Below, piece by piece: positions 39,873 through 49,322 of a stretch of DNA of 64,000 bases. Both the position numbers and the translations under genes were made by a program. Source of the stretch: an uncultured Clostridia bacterium (GTDB lineage Bacteria > Bacillota > Clostridia > Christensenellales > Borkfalkiaceae); NCBI GenBank assembly GCA_947595585.1, contig CANQET010000005.1, positions 1 to 64,000 on the forward strand, read 5' to 3'. Position 1 is the first letter of the stretch; each line of letters starts with the position of its first letter. The notes below the pieces were generated by a model. The model did not search any database and had not been told where the DNA came from. It was given only the letters and a program-made list of their open reading frames with translations.

Positions 39873-42800
39873 TCAGAACTGCTTGCCGGGAAGGACCGCA
39901 ACCTCTGCAGGTGCGCTTACCGCAGCCGCCGCCGCAGCGGGAGCGTACACGACTTCGATCTTCGCAATACGTCTGTTTCCGTTCGTGCCGCCGATCGTAA
40001 ACACAACGCTCTGCGCGGAACCCGTCCAAACGCCGTCTGCATAGGTGCCGCCGTCCGCAGTGATTGCGTTACTATCGCCACCACTACCAAAGGTAATCGT
40101 GATCTTGCTAATCAGTTTACCGGCGGGAACAGAAATCGTGATCGTGTTCTTGGCATAAGCTCTGATCGCCGTGCCGCCCGTATAGTACTGCGGGTCATTA
40201 CTACCTTGGCCTTTCGAAAATACCAACGTTACGTCATCCACAGTTTCGGTTGTAACTTTCGTGTTTGCCGTATATTTTTTGGAAGGATCGTAAGTTGCGG
40301 TCCCGCTACCTTCGGGAAGTTTGGCAGGAACCTTTACGGTAAATTCCTTGGTCACGGAAGTTGCACCTTCGCAAGAGATCGTCACTGTGACGGTGACATC
40401 CGTATCCGCATCCCCAGGGATGAGCTTGAGTGTCGTCCCCTCCACCGTGAGGGAAGCCGTCTTGTTGCTTTCGGCAGAAAGTGAAACGCCATTTGCCCAA
40501 TCGGGAACTTCGGGAAGCGTGATGGTGTTATCGGCGGCCTCGGGAAGCGTGAGCCAATTCTTGACTTCGGCAACCTTCTCTTCGGCGGTCAATTCACCCT
40601 CGGTAAGGTTAAGAATCGTACCTGCGGAGAATTGATAGGTCCCATTGTAGTTTGTAAGGCCACCCTTCACGGCGACGGTGTCACCGGGCTTCACGGTCTC
40701 GGCTTTTTCGCCGCTCGTACGATACGCCTGAACTTCTTTGCCGTCGATCTTCATGGTGAAGGTCACATTGCCGTACTTGGAATCGTAAGCGGAATCAATG
40801 CGAAGAACTTTCCCCGTAAGCTGATAGGTGGTGCCGGGCAAAGATTGCCCTTTGGTGAGTGCAAACAATGCGTCCTTGATCTGTTGCTCGGTATAGGTCT
40901 CGTTGCACGCACTGCACTTGTTGTTCTCAAGTGCGCAGGCCGCGCTATAGGATTTATCATAGCAGCCCTCTGCATCGCAAGTATAGGTGTGCATGAACGT
41001 ACCCGCATCGTGCGCAACATTGTAGTGATGCTCGTGCGTGGTCGCGACATAGGTCACTACGACGGAAGTAATTCTTCTGTGTCCGCTCGTACCGCCTGCC
41101 GTAAGGATGACGGTCTGCGTGGAGCCTTCCCACGTATCGGTGGTGAAGGTCCCCTTATTTACGGTGATCGCGTTATCCGCCGAATCTCCGGTGCCATAGG
41201 TAAAGACGATCTTGGTAATGTAATACCCTGCGCCGACGGAAACGGTGAGCGTGTTGTTGGGATAAAGTCTGACTGCCGCACCCGTGTTATAATACGCGGG
41301 GTCAGAGGTGCCCGAACCCTTGGAGAAGGTAAAGGTAACATCGCCCTCTGTAACAGTCGTCACTTTGTTGCTGTTCGCATAGTTCTTCGTGGAAACATCG
41401 TAGGTCGCGGTATTTTCATCGGGCGTAGGTTCGGGATCAACCGTGCCGCCGTCTGCATAGACGTCGATGGACTCCAAACGAATCTGAGCCGATGCCGTAA
41501 ATTCGAGCGAAGTTGCGGCCGTTTCAAAGGTAACCGTTACATCCAATCCGTCAACCGTCACAGTGATGCCCGCAACGCCCGCCAAAGAGGTCTTCAATGC
41601 GCCGGGATAGTCTTTATTCTGATACGTTCCGCAGTGGAACACGATCTTCGCCATTGCGGAAGTATACTCGATTTTGACGGTATTGCTCTGATAAATGCGG
41701 AGCGGGTTAAAATACGTTTCGTTGATGTCCTGATTGCTCCCGCCTTTCGAAACGGTGACCGTAACATTGTTCTGCTTCCAGATTTGTACCTCCGTCGAAA
41801 CAGAAGTGCGGTTCGTCGTGTCCGCGAAGGAGATTGTAGCATCGGCGTCGCTCGGGGTGGGAGGAGTGACTTCGCCGCCAACGGGCGTATGGCCTACGAT
41901 GTAGCCGTTGTGATACTTATAGGACGGAGAGGTGCCTTCTCTCCAATAGGTGATCTCATACGTGCCATTGTAGTTCTGAAGATATGCTTGAATGACAATG
42001 GTATCACCCACGGTGAACTTGGTACCGGACTTCACGGTGTCGCTCCAGTTCAGGCTGTAGATCAAAATATCGTTCTCGGTGTCGCCTGCGGTAGCTGCAA
42101 TGTAGAAATTCTTGATTCCGTAGTCATCGGTCGTCCCAACCACGGTAATGATACCCGTGATGTAGACAAGGGCGGGGTTGGTCCCATCGGCCGTGTAATA
42201 GGCATAGGAATCCAAGCTCTTGAAGATTTCCGTAATATCGGAAACAGTGAAAGGCTTGGCTTCGGTGCCGTCGCCCGAACCGGGAGCGGGTTCGTCGCTC
42301 TTCGCCCTGATGGTGATGGTGACGGTTTTCGTGTTGTCGGTCACGGCCTCGGTGCCGCAGGTGGCGGTGACGGTGGCGGTGACGGTCGCATCGGCCGCGG
42401 GAAGCGCGCTGACGTTGATCTTGTTGCCCGTGATCGTGTAAGTCTGATCGGTGGTCGACCAAGCGAAGGTGACGTCGGGCTCGGTGGAAGCGGGAAGATC
42501 GGTCTCGCCCGCTTTGGTGACGGTGAAGGTATCCGCAAGCGCCTGCAGCGCCGCATCGACCTTCTCTTGTGCTGTTCTGTTATCGACGGGAGCGGTATAA
42601 TCCGTGATGTTGAGCTTGATCGACCCATCGAAAGTCAGTTCGAGCGTGCCGTTGTAATTCTTCAAAGCGCCGACGACGACGAGCGTGCCGCCGACCTTGG
42701 GGCCGTTCGTCTCCGAAAGCCCTGCACCGGGATTAAGCCCGTAGAGCTTGAGCGTCTGCGTACCGGAAGGGGTATCGGCGATGATCACATCCTGCCAGTT

Positions 42801-44114
42801 GCTGTAACTGGGTGCCCAGGAGCCTTCCGCCGTGACGATGCCCTTGACATACATGGAGACAGACTGACCGTTTTCTTGATAGACTTTGCCGCTTTCAAGG
42901 GTGCTCGCGAGCTTATACACATCGGCAACGGTATAAGGATGCTCTGCGGTGCCGTCGTTCTCGAGCTTGATCTCGTGGGTAAACGTCAACTCGAATTCCT
43001 TCGTGTCTTTCGCCGTGCCCGACGAAATGGTCGCAACAAGGGTAGCCTTCTGTTCGCCCTCCTCGGGCAGCTTGGTGATGACGAGATTGCCGTCTTCGAC
43101 CTTTGCATACTCGGAGGCTTCCTTCATCGCCCAGCTGATGGTCGTACCGACTTTTTCGGTAGCGAGGGCAATGGTCGTTGGGGAATTGAACGACGTCTGC
43201 GAAACGGTAAGCCATGCTTTCACGGCCGCAACATTCTGCTCTGCGGTTGCGCCGCCTTCCGTTCCTTCTACATCGATAGAGGTGATGCGGAGCTGCTTCG
43301 TCGCGGTAAATTCGAGGAAATCAACGGGCGTCGTCAGCGTAAGCTTGACGGTGCCTGCCTCTTCATCTACTACGAGCTGATCTGCGGTATAGCCTGCATT
43401 GGAAAGAACTGTCTGCAGATTGGGGAAATATTCGTAGGTGGTAAGGCTACGGAAAGTAATGATCTTGATCCCGGGGAACTCGATCGTGACCTTGGAGCCC
43501 GCATACAGACGAATGTGACCGGCATTGTCGCCCGCGTTGTTGGTAGCGGTGCTGCTGCCCGCTTTATCGTTCGTGAGCTTCAAGCCATTGGATTCCCAAA
43601 TCTGTTGAACGGTGCTGATCGAGGTACGAGCCGCATCCGTCGAGAAGTCCAAAGTCGCGGTGATCGCATCCTCCGAGGACTTCTTGGGGATCTTATGCGC
43701 ATAATTTGCGGTCTTCGTCGCTTGCCCCACAGTGATAGAAGCGGTGAGGGTGTACTCGATATCGAACGTCGCACGGGTGATATCGATCGTATAGCGGGCG
43801 CTTGCATCCGCCTCGGTGCCGATCGACACATAATTTTGGATATTCTCCGTTTCGGACGTGACCGACCAAGTGACGTTTAAGAACTCTTCCGCAACTCTGG
43901 TCTTTGCGAGAACCTGGTAATCGTCGGGTGTCTCGTAGTTCTTTACCTTGCCGTCGCCGTCAAGGTAGATGCCGTTGAGCGTCGTGATGCCCGCTTGTGC
44001 AATCTCTTCGTCGGTCATGCCCGTCTTGGGAGTCTTGTTACAAGCAACGATCCCCAAGCACAAGGTGGCAGCCATGACGCATGAAAGTGCACCAATCAGC
44101 CATTTGTTCTTCAT
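39873..44114 (-). CDS. Very large surface lipoprotein with OB-fold and repeated beta-sandwich domains
   Basis: 1413 residues. Lipobox GIVAC (C25). Four related beta-sandwich repeats at about 152-285, 758-888, 901-1023 and 1271-1392 share (A/T)TYD or FS starts, VTVTxSKG-type strands and an R(I)TSIxV ending. Three OB-fold-like domains lie at about 393-505, 621-735 and 1077-1172, each ending in a KNYNGT- or NYNGTYxI-type motif. Bacterial Ig-like units separate them (290-385, 513-605, 1181-1268). A Cys/His-rich insert (1027-1070) has CDAEGC and CSAC. OB-folds of this kind accompany extracellular nucleases, so binding nucleic acid or polysaccharide at the cell surface is likely. Downstream of the SNase lipoprotein in the same operon. 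No catalytic motif seen. Confidence 0.65.
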   Translation of the reverse strand: MKNKWLIGALSCVMAATLCLGIVACNKTPKTGMTDEEIAQAGITTLNGIYLDGDGKVKNYETPDDYQVLAKTRVAEEFLNVTWSVTSETENIQNYVSIGTEADASARYTIDITRATFDIEYTLTASITVGQATKTANYAHKIPKKSSEDAITATLDFSTDAARTSISTVQQIWESNGLKLTNDKAGSSTATNNAGDNAGHIRLYAGSKVTIEFPGIKIITFRSLTTYEYFPNLQTVLSNAGYTADQLVVDEEAGTVKLTLTTPVDFLEFTATKQLRITSIDVEGTEGGATAEQNVAAVKAWLTVSQTSFNSPTTIALATEKVGTTISWAMKEASEYAKVEDGNLVITKLPEEGEQKATLVATISSGTAKDTKEFELTFTHEIKLENDGTAEHPYTVADVYKLASTLESGKVYQENGQSVSMYVKGIVTAEGSWAPSYSNWQDVIIADTPSGTQTLKLYGLNPGAGLSETNGPKVGGTLVVVGALKNYNGTLELTFDGSIKLNITDYTAPVDNRTAQEKVDAALQALADTFTVTKAGETDLPASTEPDVTFAWSTTDQTYTITGNKINVSALPAADATVTATVTATCGTEAVTDNTKTVTITIRAKSDEPAPGSGDGTEAKPFTVSDITEIFKSLDSYAYYTADGTNPALVYITGIITVVGTTDDYGIKNFYIAATAGDTENDILIYSLNWSDTVKSGTKFTVGDTIVIQAYLQNYNGTYEITYWREGTSPSYKYHNGYIVGHTPVGGEVTPPTPSDADATISFADTTNRTSVSTEVQIWKQNNVTVTVSKGGSNQDINETYFNPLRIYQSNTVKIEYTSAMAKIVFHCGTYQNKDYPGALKTSLAGVAGITVTVDGLDVTVTFETAATSLEFTASAQIRLESIDVYADGGTVDPEPTPDENTATYDVSTKNYANSNKVTTVTEGDVTFTFSKGSGTSDPAYYNTGAAVRLYPNNTLTVSVGAGYYITKIVFTYGTGDSADNAITVNKGTFTTDTWEGSTQTVILTAGGTSGHRRITSVVVTYVATTHEHHYNVAHDAGTFMHTYTCDAEGCYDKSYSAACALENNKCSACNETYTEQQIKDALFALTKGQSLPGTTYQLTGKVLRIDSAYDSKYGNVTFTMKIDGKEVQAYRTSGEKAETVKPGDTVAVKGGLTNYNGTYQFSAGTILNLTEGELTAEEKVAEVKNWLTLPEAADNTITLPEVPDWANGVSLSAESNKTASLTVEGTTLKLIPGDADTDVTVTVTISCEGATSVTKEFTVKVPAKLPEGSGTATYDPSKKYTANTKVTTETVDDVTLVFSKGQGSNDPQYYTGGTAIRAYAKNTITISVPAGKLISKITITFGSGGDSNAITADGGTYADGVWTGSAQSVVFTIGGTNGNRRIAKIEVVYAPAAAAAAVSAPAEVAVLPGKQF

Positions 44115-44219
44115 ACTTCCAACTCCTTTCTAAAATTTTTCTTTTTTGTTTGACACACACGCCCCGATTCTTGGCGATGAGAAGAGCGTGGGTTGCCCTT
44201 AGTTGAGAATGTGTTGCGA

Positions 44220-45662
44220 TCAGTCAAGGATCTCGATGTTTGCGGAGAGGTTGACTTTGAGCTGATACACGCCTTCGTACTTATCGATGATCCCCTTGAC
44301 GTTGATCGTCTTGCCCACGTAGCGGCTCTGCGGGATGAGTACGCCGTCCTCATAGAGCGGAAGCGTGCGGACGATGATCGTCGTCTTGGTATTGTCGGCA
44401 TTCGTCTGCTCGCAGGTGAGGGAAATGGCGCCCGTGTTGTCGCCCTTTTGCGTGGTATACGCGCTGACGACTTTCAGGTTGGTCAACGAAGCGGAGGAGC
44501 CCATGACGGCTTCGCCGAAGTTGATGGTGACGTCTTCGAGCGTTTCCTCGCCCTCTTCGCCCTTCACGGTGAACTCCATCGTGAGCTTATCCTGCGAGAT
44601 CTGCTTGGCGGTGAGCTCCTGGAAGTGGACTTCTCCCGTACCCGTGACGACGCTGTCGTCTTCGCGGGGGCGGATCGCATTGGCATGGACGCCCGAGATC
44701 TGGTAGGTATCACCCGTTTCGTAATAAGTAACGGTTCCGACCACGTGCACGGTGTTGCCGACCGTGAAGACTTTCGAGAGGGCGCTCGTGCTCGTTCCAA
44801 GGAACACGGCCATGCCGTAAGCGACGCCGTCGGCCTCGACATAATCTTCGATATAGGCCGTCTGGAAAGCGCCGTCTGCGAGAAGCGCGACGACCACGCC
44901 GTCTACACTGACCTTCTTATCGACGTAGTTGCCGACGCGGAAGCGGAGTTGCTTCAGGTCGACGGGAAGCGCATCCCCTTCGAAGAAGTTCTCATCGACG
45001 GTGCCCGCCGGCGAATAGATGCAGAGGTGTTGATCTCTCGCCTGGTTGAGTGCGGCAAACGCCGTCTCGCCGTATCTGTTCTGCGCGGTCGAAGAGGCGA
45101 ACGCGAGGCCGTTTTGCAGGATCTCCACATTCAGGTTGCGGAATTCCGTCTCGCCCTCGGGCATATACCAGATCCAAAGGACGTAACGCTCGCCCGTGGA
45201 GTCGATATTCCATCTGCCGTCGTCGGATTCGACGATGATCTTCTCCGCTTTTTCGAGCTTTCCGCGCGTGAATTTGGAAGCGGTCTTGCCCCACTTCTCG
45301 ATGTCACCCGTCGATTCGGGCGTATCCACCGCGATATAGCGCGCTTTGATGAAGCCGTCCGTTCCCGCGAAATCCGCCGAATTATATTCGGTCAGCGTGG
45401 AATTCGTCACGGGGTCGAAATGGGTCGTATCGCCGTCGATAAAGTTCCTCACGGTGACTTCCTGCTTCTTGGTCTCGGACGCAAGATCGAGCTTGAGCTC
45501 GCCCGCGTAGTCCACGGGATCGGAAACGACCGGAGGCGGATCTACAGGATCATCGGGCGTGGGACCGGGTTCGACGGGGTCGCCGCCGCATCCCGCGAAT
45601 ACGGGAAGCACGAGCACGGCCGCCGCCATAAGTGCGAAAATACTCTTCAAATATTTCTTCAT
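44220..45662 (-). CDS. Thermonuclease (SNase-like) lipoprotein with OB-fold domains
   Basis: 480 residues. Lipobox VFAGC (C25) and a Pro/Asp-rich linker (28-50). Residues 65-215 are a staphylococcal-nuclease domain: IDGDT (75-79), R108 and RYIAVDTPE with D113 and E116, and R159 (GERYVLW), matching Arg35, Asp40, Glu43 and Arg87 of micrococcal nuclease. The rest contains two OB-fold-like units (about 235-335 and 350-480, the latter ending YVGKTINVKGIIDKYEGVY). It should cut DNA and RNA outside the cell with calcium. Between the ABC binding protein and the OB-fold lipoprotein, the placement links cutting to import. Bacillus YhcR carries similar OB, SNase and nucleotidase parts in one chain. Confidence 0.85.
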   Translation of the reverse strand: MKKYLKSIFALMAAAVLVLPVFAGCGGDPVEPGPTPDDPVDPPPVVSDPVDYAGELKLDLASETKKQEVTVRNFIDGDTTHFDPVTNSTLTEYNSADFAGTDGFIKARYIAVDTPESTGDIEKWGKTASKFTRGKLEKAEKIIVESDDGRWNIDSTGERYVLWIWYMPEGETEFRNLNVEILQNGLAFASSTAQNRYGETAFAALNQARDQHLCIYSPAGTVDENFFEGDALPVDLKQLRFRVGNYVDKKVSVDGVVVALLADGAFQTAYIEDYVEADGVAYGMAVFLGTSTSALSKVFTVGNTVHVVGTVTYYETGDTYQISGVHANAIRPREDDSVVTGTGEVHFQELTAKQISQDKLTMEFTVKGEEGEETLEDVTINFGEAVMGSSASLTNLKVVSAYTTQKGDNTGAISLTCEQTNADNTKTTIIVRTLPLYEDGVLIPQSRYVGKTINVKGIIDKYEGVYQLKVNLSANIEILD

Positions 45663-45689
45663 CGTATTACCCCGCGTTCTGTCTTCTTA

Positions 45690-47195
45690 TTAGGTAATGA
45701 AATCAATGCAACGATTCACGGCATCCTTGAAGGCCTGATCGATTTTTTCATCCATTTCCTCGAGGTTTTGGGCGTCGAACGCGGCCTGAATGAGCAAGCC
45801 CACTTCGGTACGGGCCTTCGAGGAACCGACGAATGCGGGAGAGGTGAAGTAAGCATCTTTCTGCTCAAGGCACATCTTGGCAGAGAGCGCGGCGATCCCC
45901 GTCGTCCCGTTCGCTTCATCGAGCTGCGCCTTATAGGCTTCGCAGGTCTCCATATACTCCATCTTGATCGGAGGCATGTAGCCCGAGTCGATGGAGAAGT
46001 CTGCCTGGAATTCGATGTTCGTCGTGAGATACTTCACGAGGAGCCAGCTTGCAAGGACCTTCTGAGGATCTTTATCCTTGAAGATACACACGGAGGGACC
46101 CTGCGAGATCGCCTTCGGATGTGCGGGATCGACCTGAGGGATCTGTGCGATGCCCGCTTCGAAAGCATACTCGCCGTTGACAAGCGGAGGTTTCTGATAT
46201 TGCCCGCCCGCGGTGGACCCGACGCACATGTAGCACTTGGGTTCCACGAGAGAGGTGAAGAGGTTGGAGGTGTAGGTACCGTTGTTCAGCTCCTGCGTCG
46301 TGAAATAGCCGTTCAGGAAGTTCTTGGTGAGCGACTGCACGAACGCGCGGTTCTTTTCGTTGTCGAAACGGAATCTGTTCACCGCCGTACCCGTAGGATA
46401 GGTGTATGCGGAATCGTTTTGCTCGCAGAGCGTGATGAACAGATTGGATTCGCTGTCGTAGCCGAAAGGAATGCACTCGGGATCGATCTCGAGGATGCGC
46501 TCGCAGGTATCCCAAAGTTCATCCCATGTCGTGGGCACCTTCAGATTGTTGTCTTCGAAGAAATCCTTATTGTAGAACATGACTTCGGTGGATTTCGCGA
46601 AGGGAAGCATATACATCATCTTGCCGTCGTCGAACATGTGGCCTTCGTTGTAGAAGCCCTCGATGAACATCTTCTGCTCCGCTTCGGTAAGGCCGAGATT
46701 GTACACTTTGCCGCTCTCGAGCGTGACCGTCTCATTGGCATACGTGCCGCCGGGAAGGAAATCGTTCATCGCAAACACCGCATTCGACACGTTGTAATCG
46801 GCAACATGGTCGCCGTAGCAGTATGCGATATTGGGCTGGTTCGATGCGGAAATCTCCGTGCTGATCTGCGTGTGCACATCGTCGTAGTTGCCGTATTTGG
46901 AAGCCTTGACGGTGATGTTCGGGAAAAGTTCTTTGAAGAGCTCAAGCTGGTAATCGAGCTTCTCTTGCAACACTTTGCCCATCGTGTGGTAGAAAGTGAT
47001 CTCGACGGGCTTCGTGATATCGAACCCGCCCTCGGGCATCACAAACCCGCCCGAGGTCGCGAGCGGAACGTTTGCCAAGTCGTCTACCGTAGATCCGTTG
47101 TTGATCTCGCCCTCTTGGATGCATCCGGTAAAGCCGACCGCTACCGTGCAAAGCATTGTGCTCGCGAGAATGATCGCGCCGATTTTGTTCTTCAT
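45690..47195 (-). CDS. ABC transporter substrate-binding lipoprotein (family 1, CUT1 type)
   Basis: 501 residues. Lipobox GFTGC (C25). The layout is that of family-1 extracellular solute-binding proteins: an early KPVEITFYHTMGK strand, LPFAKSTEVMFYNKDFF and TTWDELWDTCERI, and a C-terminal helical part. Family members usually bind oligosaccharides or glycerol-phosphates. Its neighbours are a nuclease and an OB-fold protein, so a nucleoside, nucleotide or oligonucleotide ligand is worth considering; sugar remains the default. Followed by SNase, preceded by two permeases. Confidence 0.88.
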   Translation of the reverse strand: MKNKIGAIILASTMLCTVAVGFTGCIQEGEINNGSTVDDLANVPLATSGGFVMPEGGFDITKPVEITFYHTMGKVLQEKLDYQLELFKELFPNITVKASKYGNYDDVHTQISTEISASNQPNIAYCYGDHVADYNVSNAVFAMNDFLPGGTYANETVTLESGKVYNLGLTEAEQKMFIEGFYNEGHMFDDGKMMYMLPFAKSTEVMFYNKDFFEDNNLKVPTTWDELWDTCERILEIDPECIPFGYDSESNLFITLCEQNDSAYTYPTGTAVNRFRFDNEKNRAFVQSLTKNFLNGYFTTQELNNGTYTSNLFTSLVEPKCYMCVGSTAGGQYQKPPLVNGEYAFEAGIAQIPQVDPAHPKAISQGPSVCIFKDKDPQKVLASWLLVKYLTTNIEFQADFSIDSGYMPPIKMEYMETCEAYKAQLDEANGTTGIAALSAKMCLEQKDAYFTSPAFVGSSKARTEVGLLIQAAFDAQNLEEMDEKIDQAFKDAVNRCIDFIT

Positions 47196-47237
47196 TTTTA
47201 TCTCCTTTTTAATTTTTTCTGATTTGTGTGCAGGGGA

Positions 47238-48329
47238 TCAACCCTTGATACCGCTGCGCGAGACGCCGCGCATGATGTACTTGCGGAAGAAGATGAACAC
47301 GAGAAGCAACGGGATCGTCACGAGGACGATCGCAGCCATCTGGGCGGGGAAGTCGGTCATGCCCGGTTGCCCCGATATGGAGAAATCCGCCTGCCGTATC
47401 CCGACCGTGACCAGCCTGTGCAGTGTATCGTTCGCAACGAGCTGCGGCCACATGTAGGAGTTCCACGAACCCATCATCTTCAAAATGGTGATGGAGATGA
47501 GCGTGGGCGCCGAGAGCGGGATCATCACCTTCCAGAGGTATTTGAGATCGCTTGTCCCATCCACCTTGGCGGCGAGATACAGCTCGTTGGGGATCTGCAT
47601 GAAGTTCTGCCTGAGAAGATAGATGTAGAACACGCTCACGAGGAAGGGCACAATGAGCACCGCAAACGTATGCAGCCAATGGAACGCAGAGACGGTGATG
47701 TAGTTGGTGACGGTGAAGAGCTCGCCGGGGATCATCATCGTCGCGAGGAGCAGCGCGAACAATACATTCTTCCCGCGGAATTCGAGCCGCGCAAAGGCAT
47801 AGGCCGAGAGCACCGTGACGACGAGGGAGAGGAGCGTGGAAACGACGCCGACGATGACCGTATTCAGGAAGAGCCGCCCCAAATGCAGATCGCCCGTGAA
47901 GGCCGCCGCATATGTAGACCAACGGAACTCGCGCGGCCAAAGCGTGGGTGTGGCGAGTTGATATTCATCCACCGTCTTCACCGAGGAGATGAGCATGAAA
48001 TAGAAGGGGAATAGGACGGTGATCGCGATCACGGTGAGGAAGGTGTAGATGCCGATATAGATGAGCACTTTCTTGATCTTCTGGCGGCGGGCGGCGGCGG
48101 TGATCGCATCCTCATTCTCCCCCGCGAACTTGCCGAGGTTGTAGGCGAAGAAGAGCAGGAACGCGACCGCGACGACGGCGCCTGCGATGAGGCAGAAGCC
48201 CGCCCACTTTGCCGCGGGCGCCAAGCAGAAGATACAGATGGCCGTAAGCAGCATCACTGCGGCGAGGGCGCCGAAAAGGCCCATGACGACGATACAAATT
48301 TTACGTGCGGATGTTTCGGAACGTTTCAT
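47238..48329 (-). CDS. Carbohydrate-type ABC permease (MalG-like)
   Basis: 363 residues. An N-terminal extension with two extra membrane helices (about 12-70) precedes the usual six-helix MalG-type permease starting near KVLIYIGIYTFLTVIAI. The EAA loop reads ELYLAAKVDGTSDLKYLWKVMIPLSAP. Contacts the ATPase through this loop. The extra two helices are uncommon. 12 bases after the partner permease. Confidence 0.88.
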   Translation of the reverse strand: MKRSETSARKICIVVMGLFGALAAVMLLTAICIFCLAPAAKWAGFCLIAGAVVAVAFLLFFAYNLGKFAGENEDAITAAARRQKIKKVLIYIGIYTFLTVIAITVLFPFYFMLISSVKTVDEYQLATPTLWPREFRWSTYAAAFTGDLHLGRLFLNTVIVGVVSTLLSLVVTVLSAYAFARLEFRGKNVLFALLLATMMIPGELFTVTNYITVSAFHWLHTFAVLIVPFLVSVFYIYLLRQNFMQIPNELYLAAKVDGTSDLKYLWKVMIPLSAPTLISITILKMMGSWNSYMWPQLVANDTLHRLVTVGIRQADFSISGQPGMTDFPAQMAAIVLVTIPLLLVFIFFRKYIMRGVSRSGIKG

Positions 48330-48341
48330 ATCGGGCCTCCC

Positions 48342-49322
48342 TCAATAGTGAACTTTCTTCTTGCTCACATACAGGTTGATCATGGTGACCGCGAAGATGA
48401 TCACAAAAAGTATGAGCGCCGCGGCACTTGCTTTCCCCTGATTGTGAGGGATGGAGTTATAGATGAAGCCGACCATCGTGTCAAGACGTCCGGGTTTGCC
48501 GTACGGTCCCATATCATCGCCGAAGATACCGACGACGCTCGTATATTCCTTGAAGCCGCCGATGAAGCCCGTGATGACGACGTAGGCGATCATCGGGGAG
48601 AGCATGGGAACGGTGATCCGCCAGAAGATACGCCAACGGGAAGCCCCATCGACCTTGGCGGCGTCGTAATACTGCTTATTGACGCTCTGAAGGCCGCCGA
48701 GCAGGACGAGGATCTTGAAGGGCAGGGCGTTCCACACGATATAAATCACGAGGACGGCGATATTCGCCCAATAGGAAGACCCTCTGTCCATCCAGTTGAC
48801 CGGGCTTCCACCGAATAATCCGAAGAGATTGTTGATGATCCCGACCGACGTCGGATCTGTCGTGGGGGTACGCCGCACCATACTGAACATCGCCGCAAAG
48901 ACCATACCGATCGCAATGGCGTTGGTGACGTAGGGCAAGAAGAAGATGGTCTGGAAAACTTTTTTGAGCGGTTTGATGGAATTGAGTGCGACCGCGATGA
49001 GCAGCGCCAGCATCGTGGAGATGGGCACCGTGAGGACGGTGAGGAGCATCGTGTTCCCGAGCGCCGTCAAAAACGAGTTGCCCGCCGAGAGCACATTGAC
49101 GAAATTGTTGAAACCGAATTGATAATGGATATTCGGGTTCATCGCTGTTTGATAATCGTAGCCGACCACAGCGGCGAGATTGGAATCCCAACGGCACAAA
49201 AACGCGATGCGGATCGTGTTGATGATGGGCCACACCGTAAATACGAGAAGAATGACGATCGCAGGTGTAAGATACAGCCATGCGCGCAGATTATTCTTGG
49301 GTTTTTCTTTGGTTTTGCTCAT
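48342..49322 (-). CDS. Sugar-type ABC permease (MalF-like)
   Basis: 326 residues, six or seven membrane helices. The EAA loop is KQYYDAAKVDGASRWRIFWRITVPMLSP. Pairs with the MalG-like permease. Overlaps the ATPase stop by ATGA. Confidence 0.9.
   Translation of the reverse strand: MSKTKEKPKNNLRAWLYLTPAIVILLVFTVWPIINTIRIAFLCRWDSNLAAVVGYDYQTAMNPNIHYQFGFNNFVNVLSAGNSFLTALGNTMLLTVLTVPISTMLALLIAVALNSIKPLKKVFQTIFFLPYVTNAIAIGMVFAAMFSMVRRTPTTDPTSVGIINNLFGLFGGSPVNWMDRGSSYWANIAVLVIYIVWNALPFKILVLLGGLQSVNKQYYDAAKVDGASRWRIFWRITVPMLSPMIAYVVITGFIGGFKEYTSVVGIFGDDMGPYGKPGRLDTMVGFIYNSIPHNQGKASAAALILFVIIFAVTMINLYVSKKKVHY

Noticed and set aside
40632..47222. Two plus-strand open frames of over 1000 codons (40632-43880 and 44193-47222)
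   Set aside because: Both lie antisense to well-supported exported proteins with lipoboxes and catalytic motifs, and have no recognisable domains.
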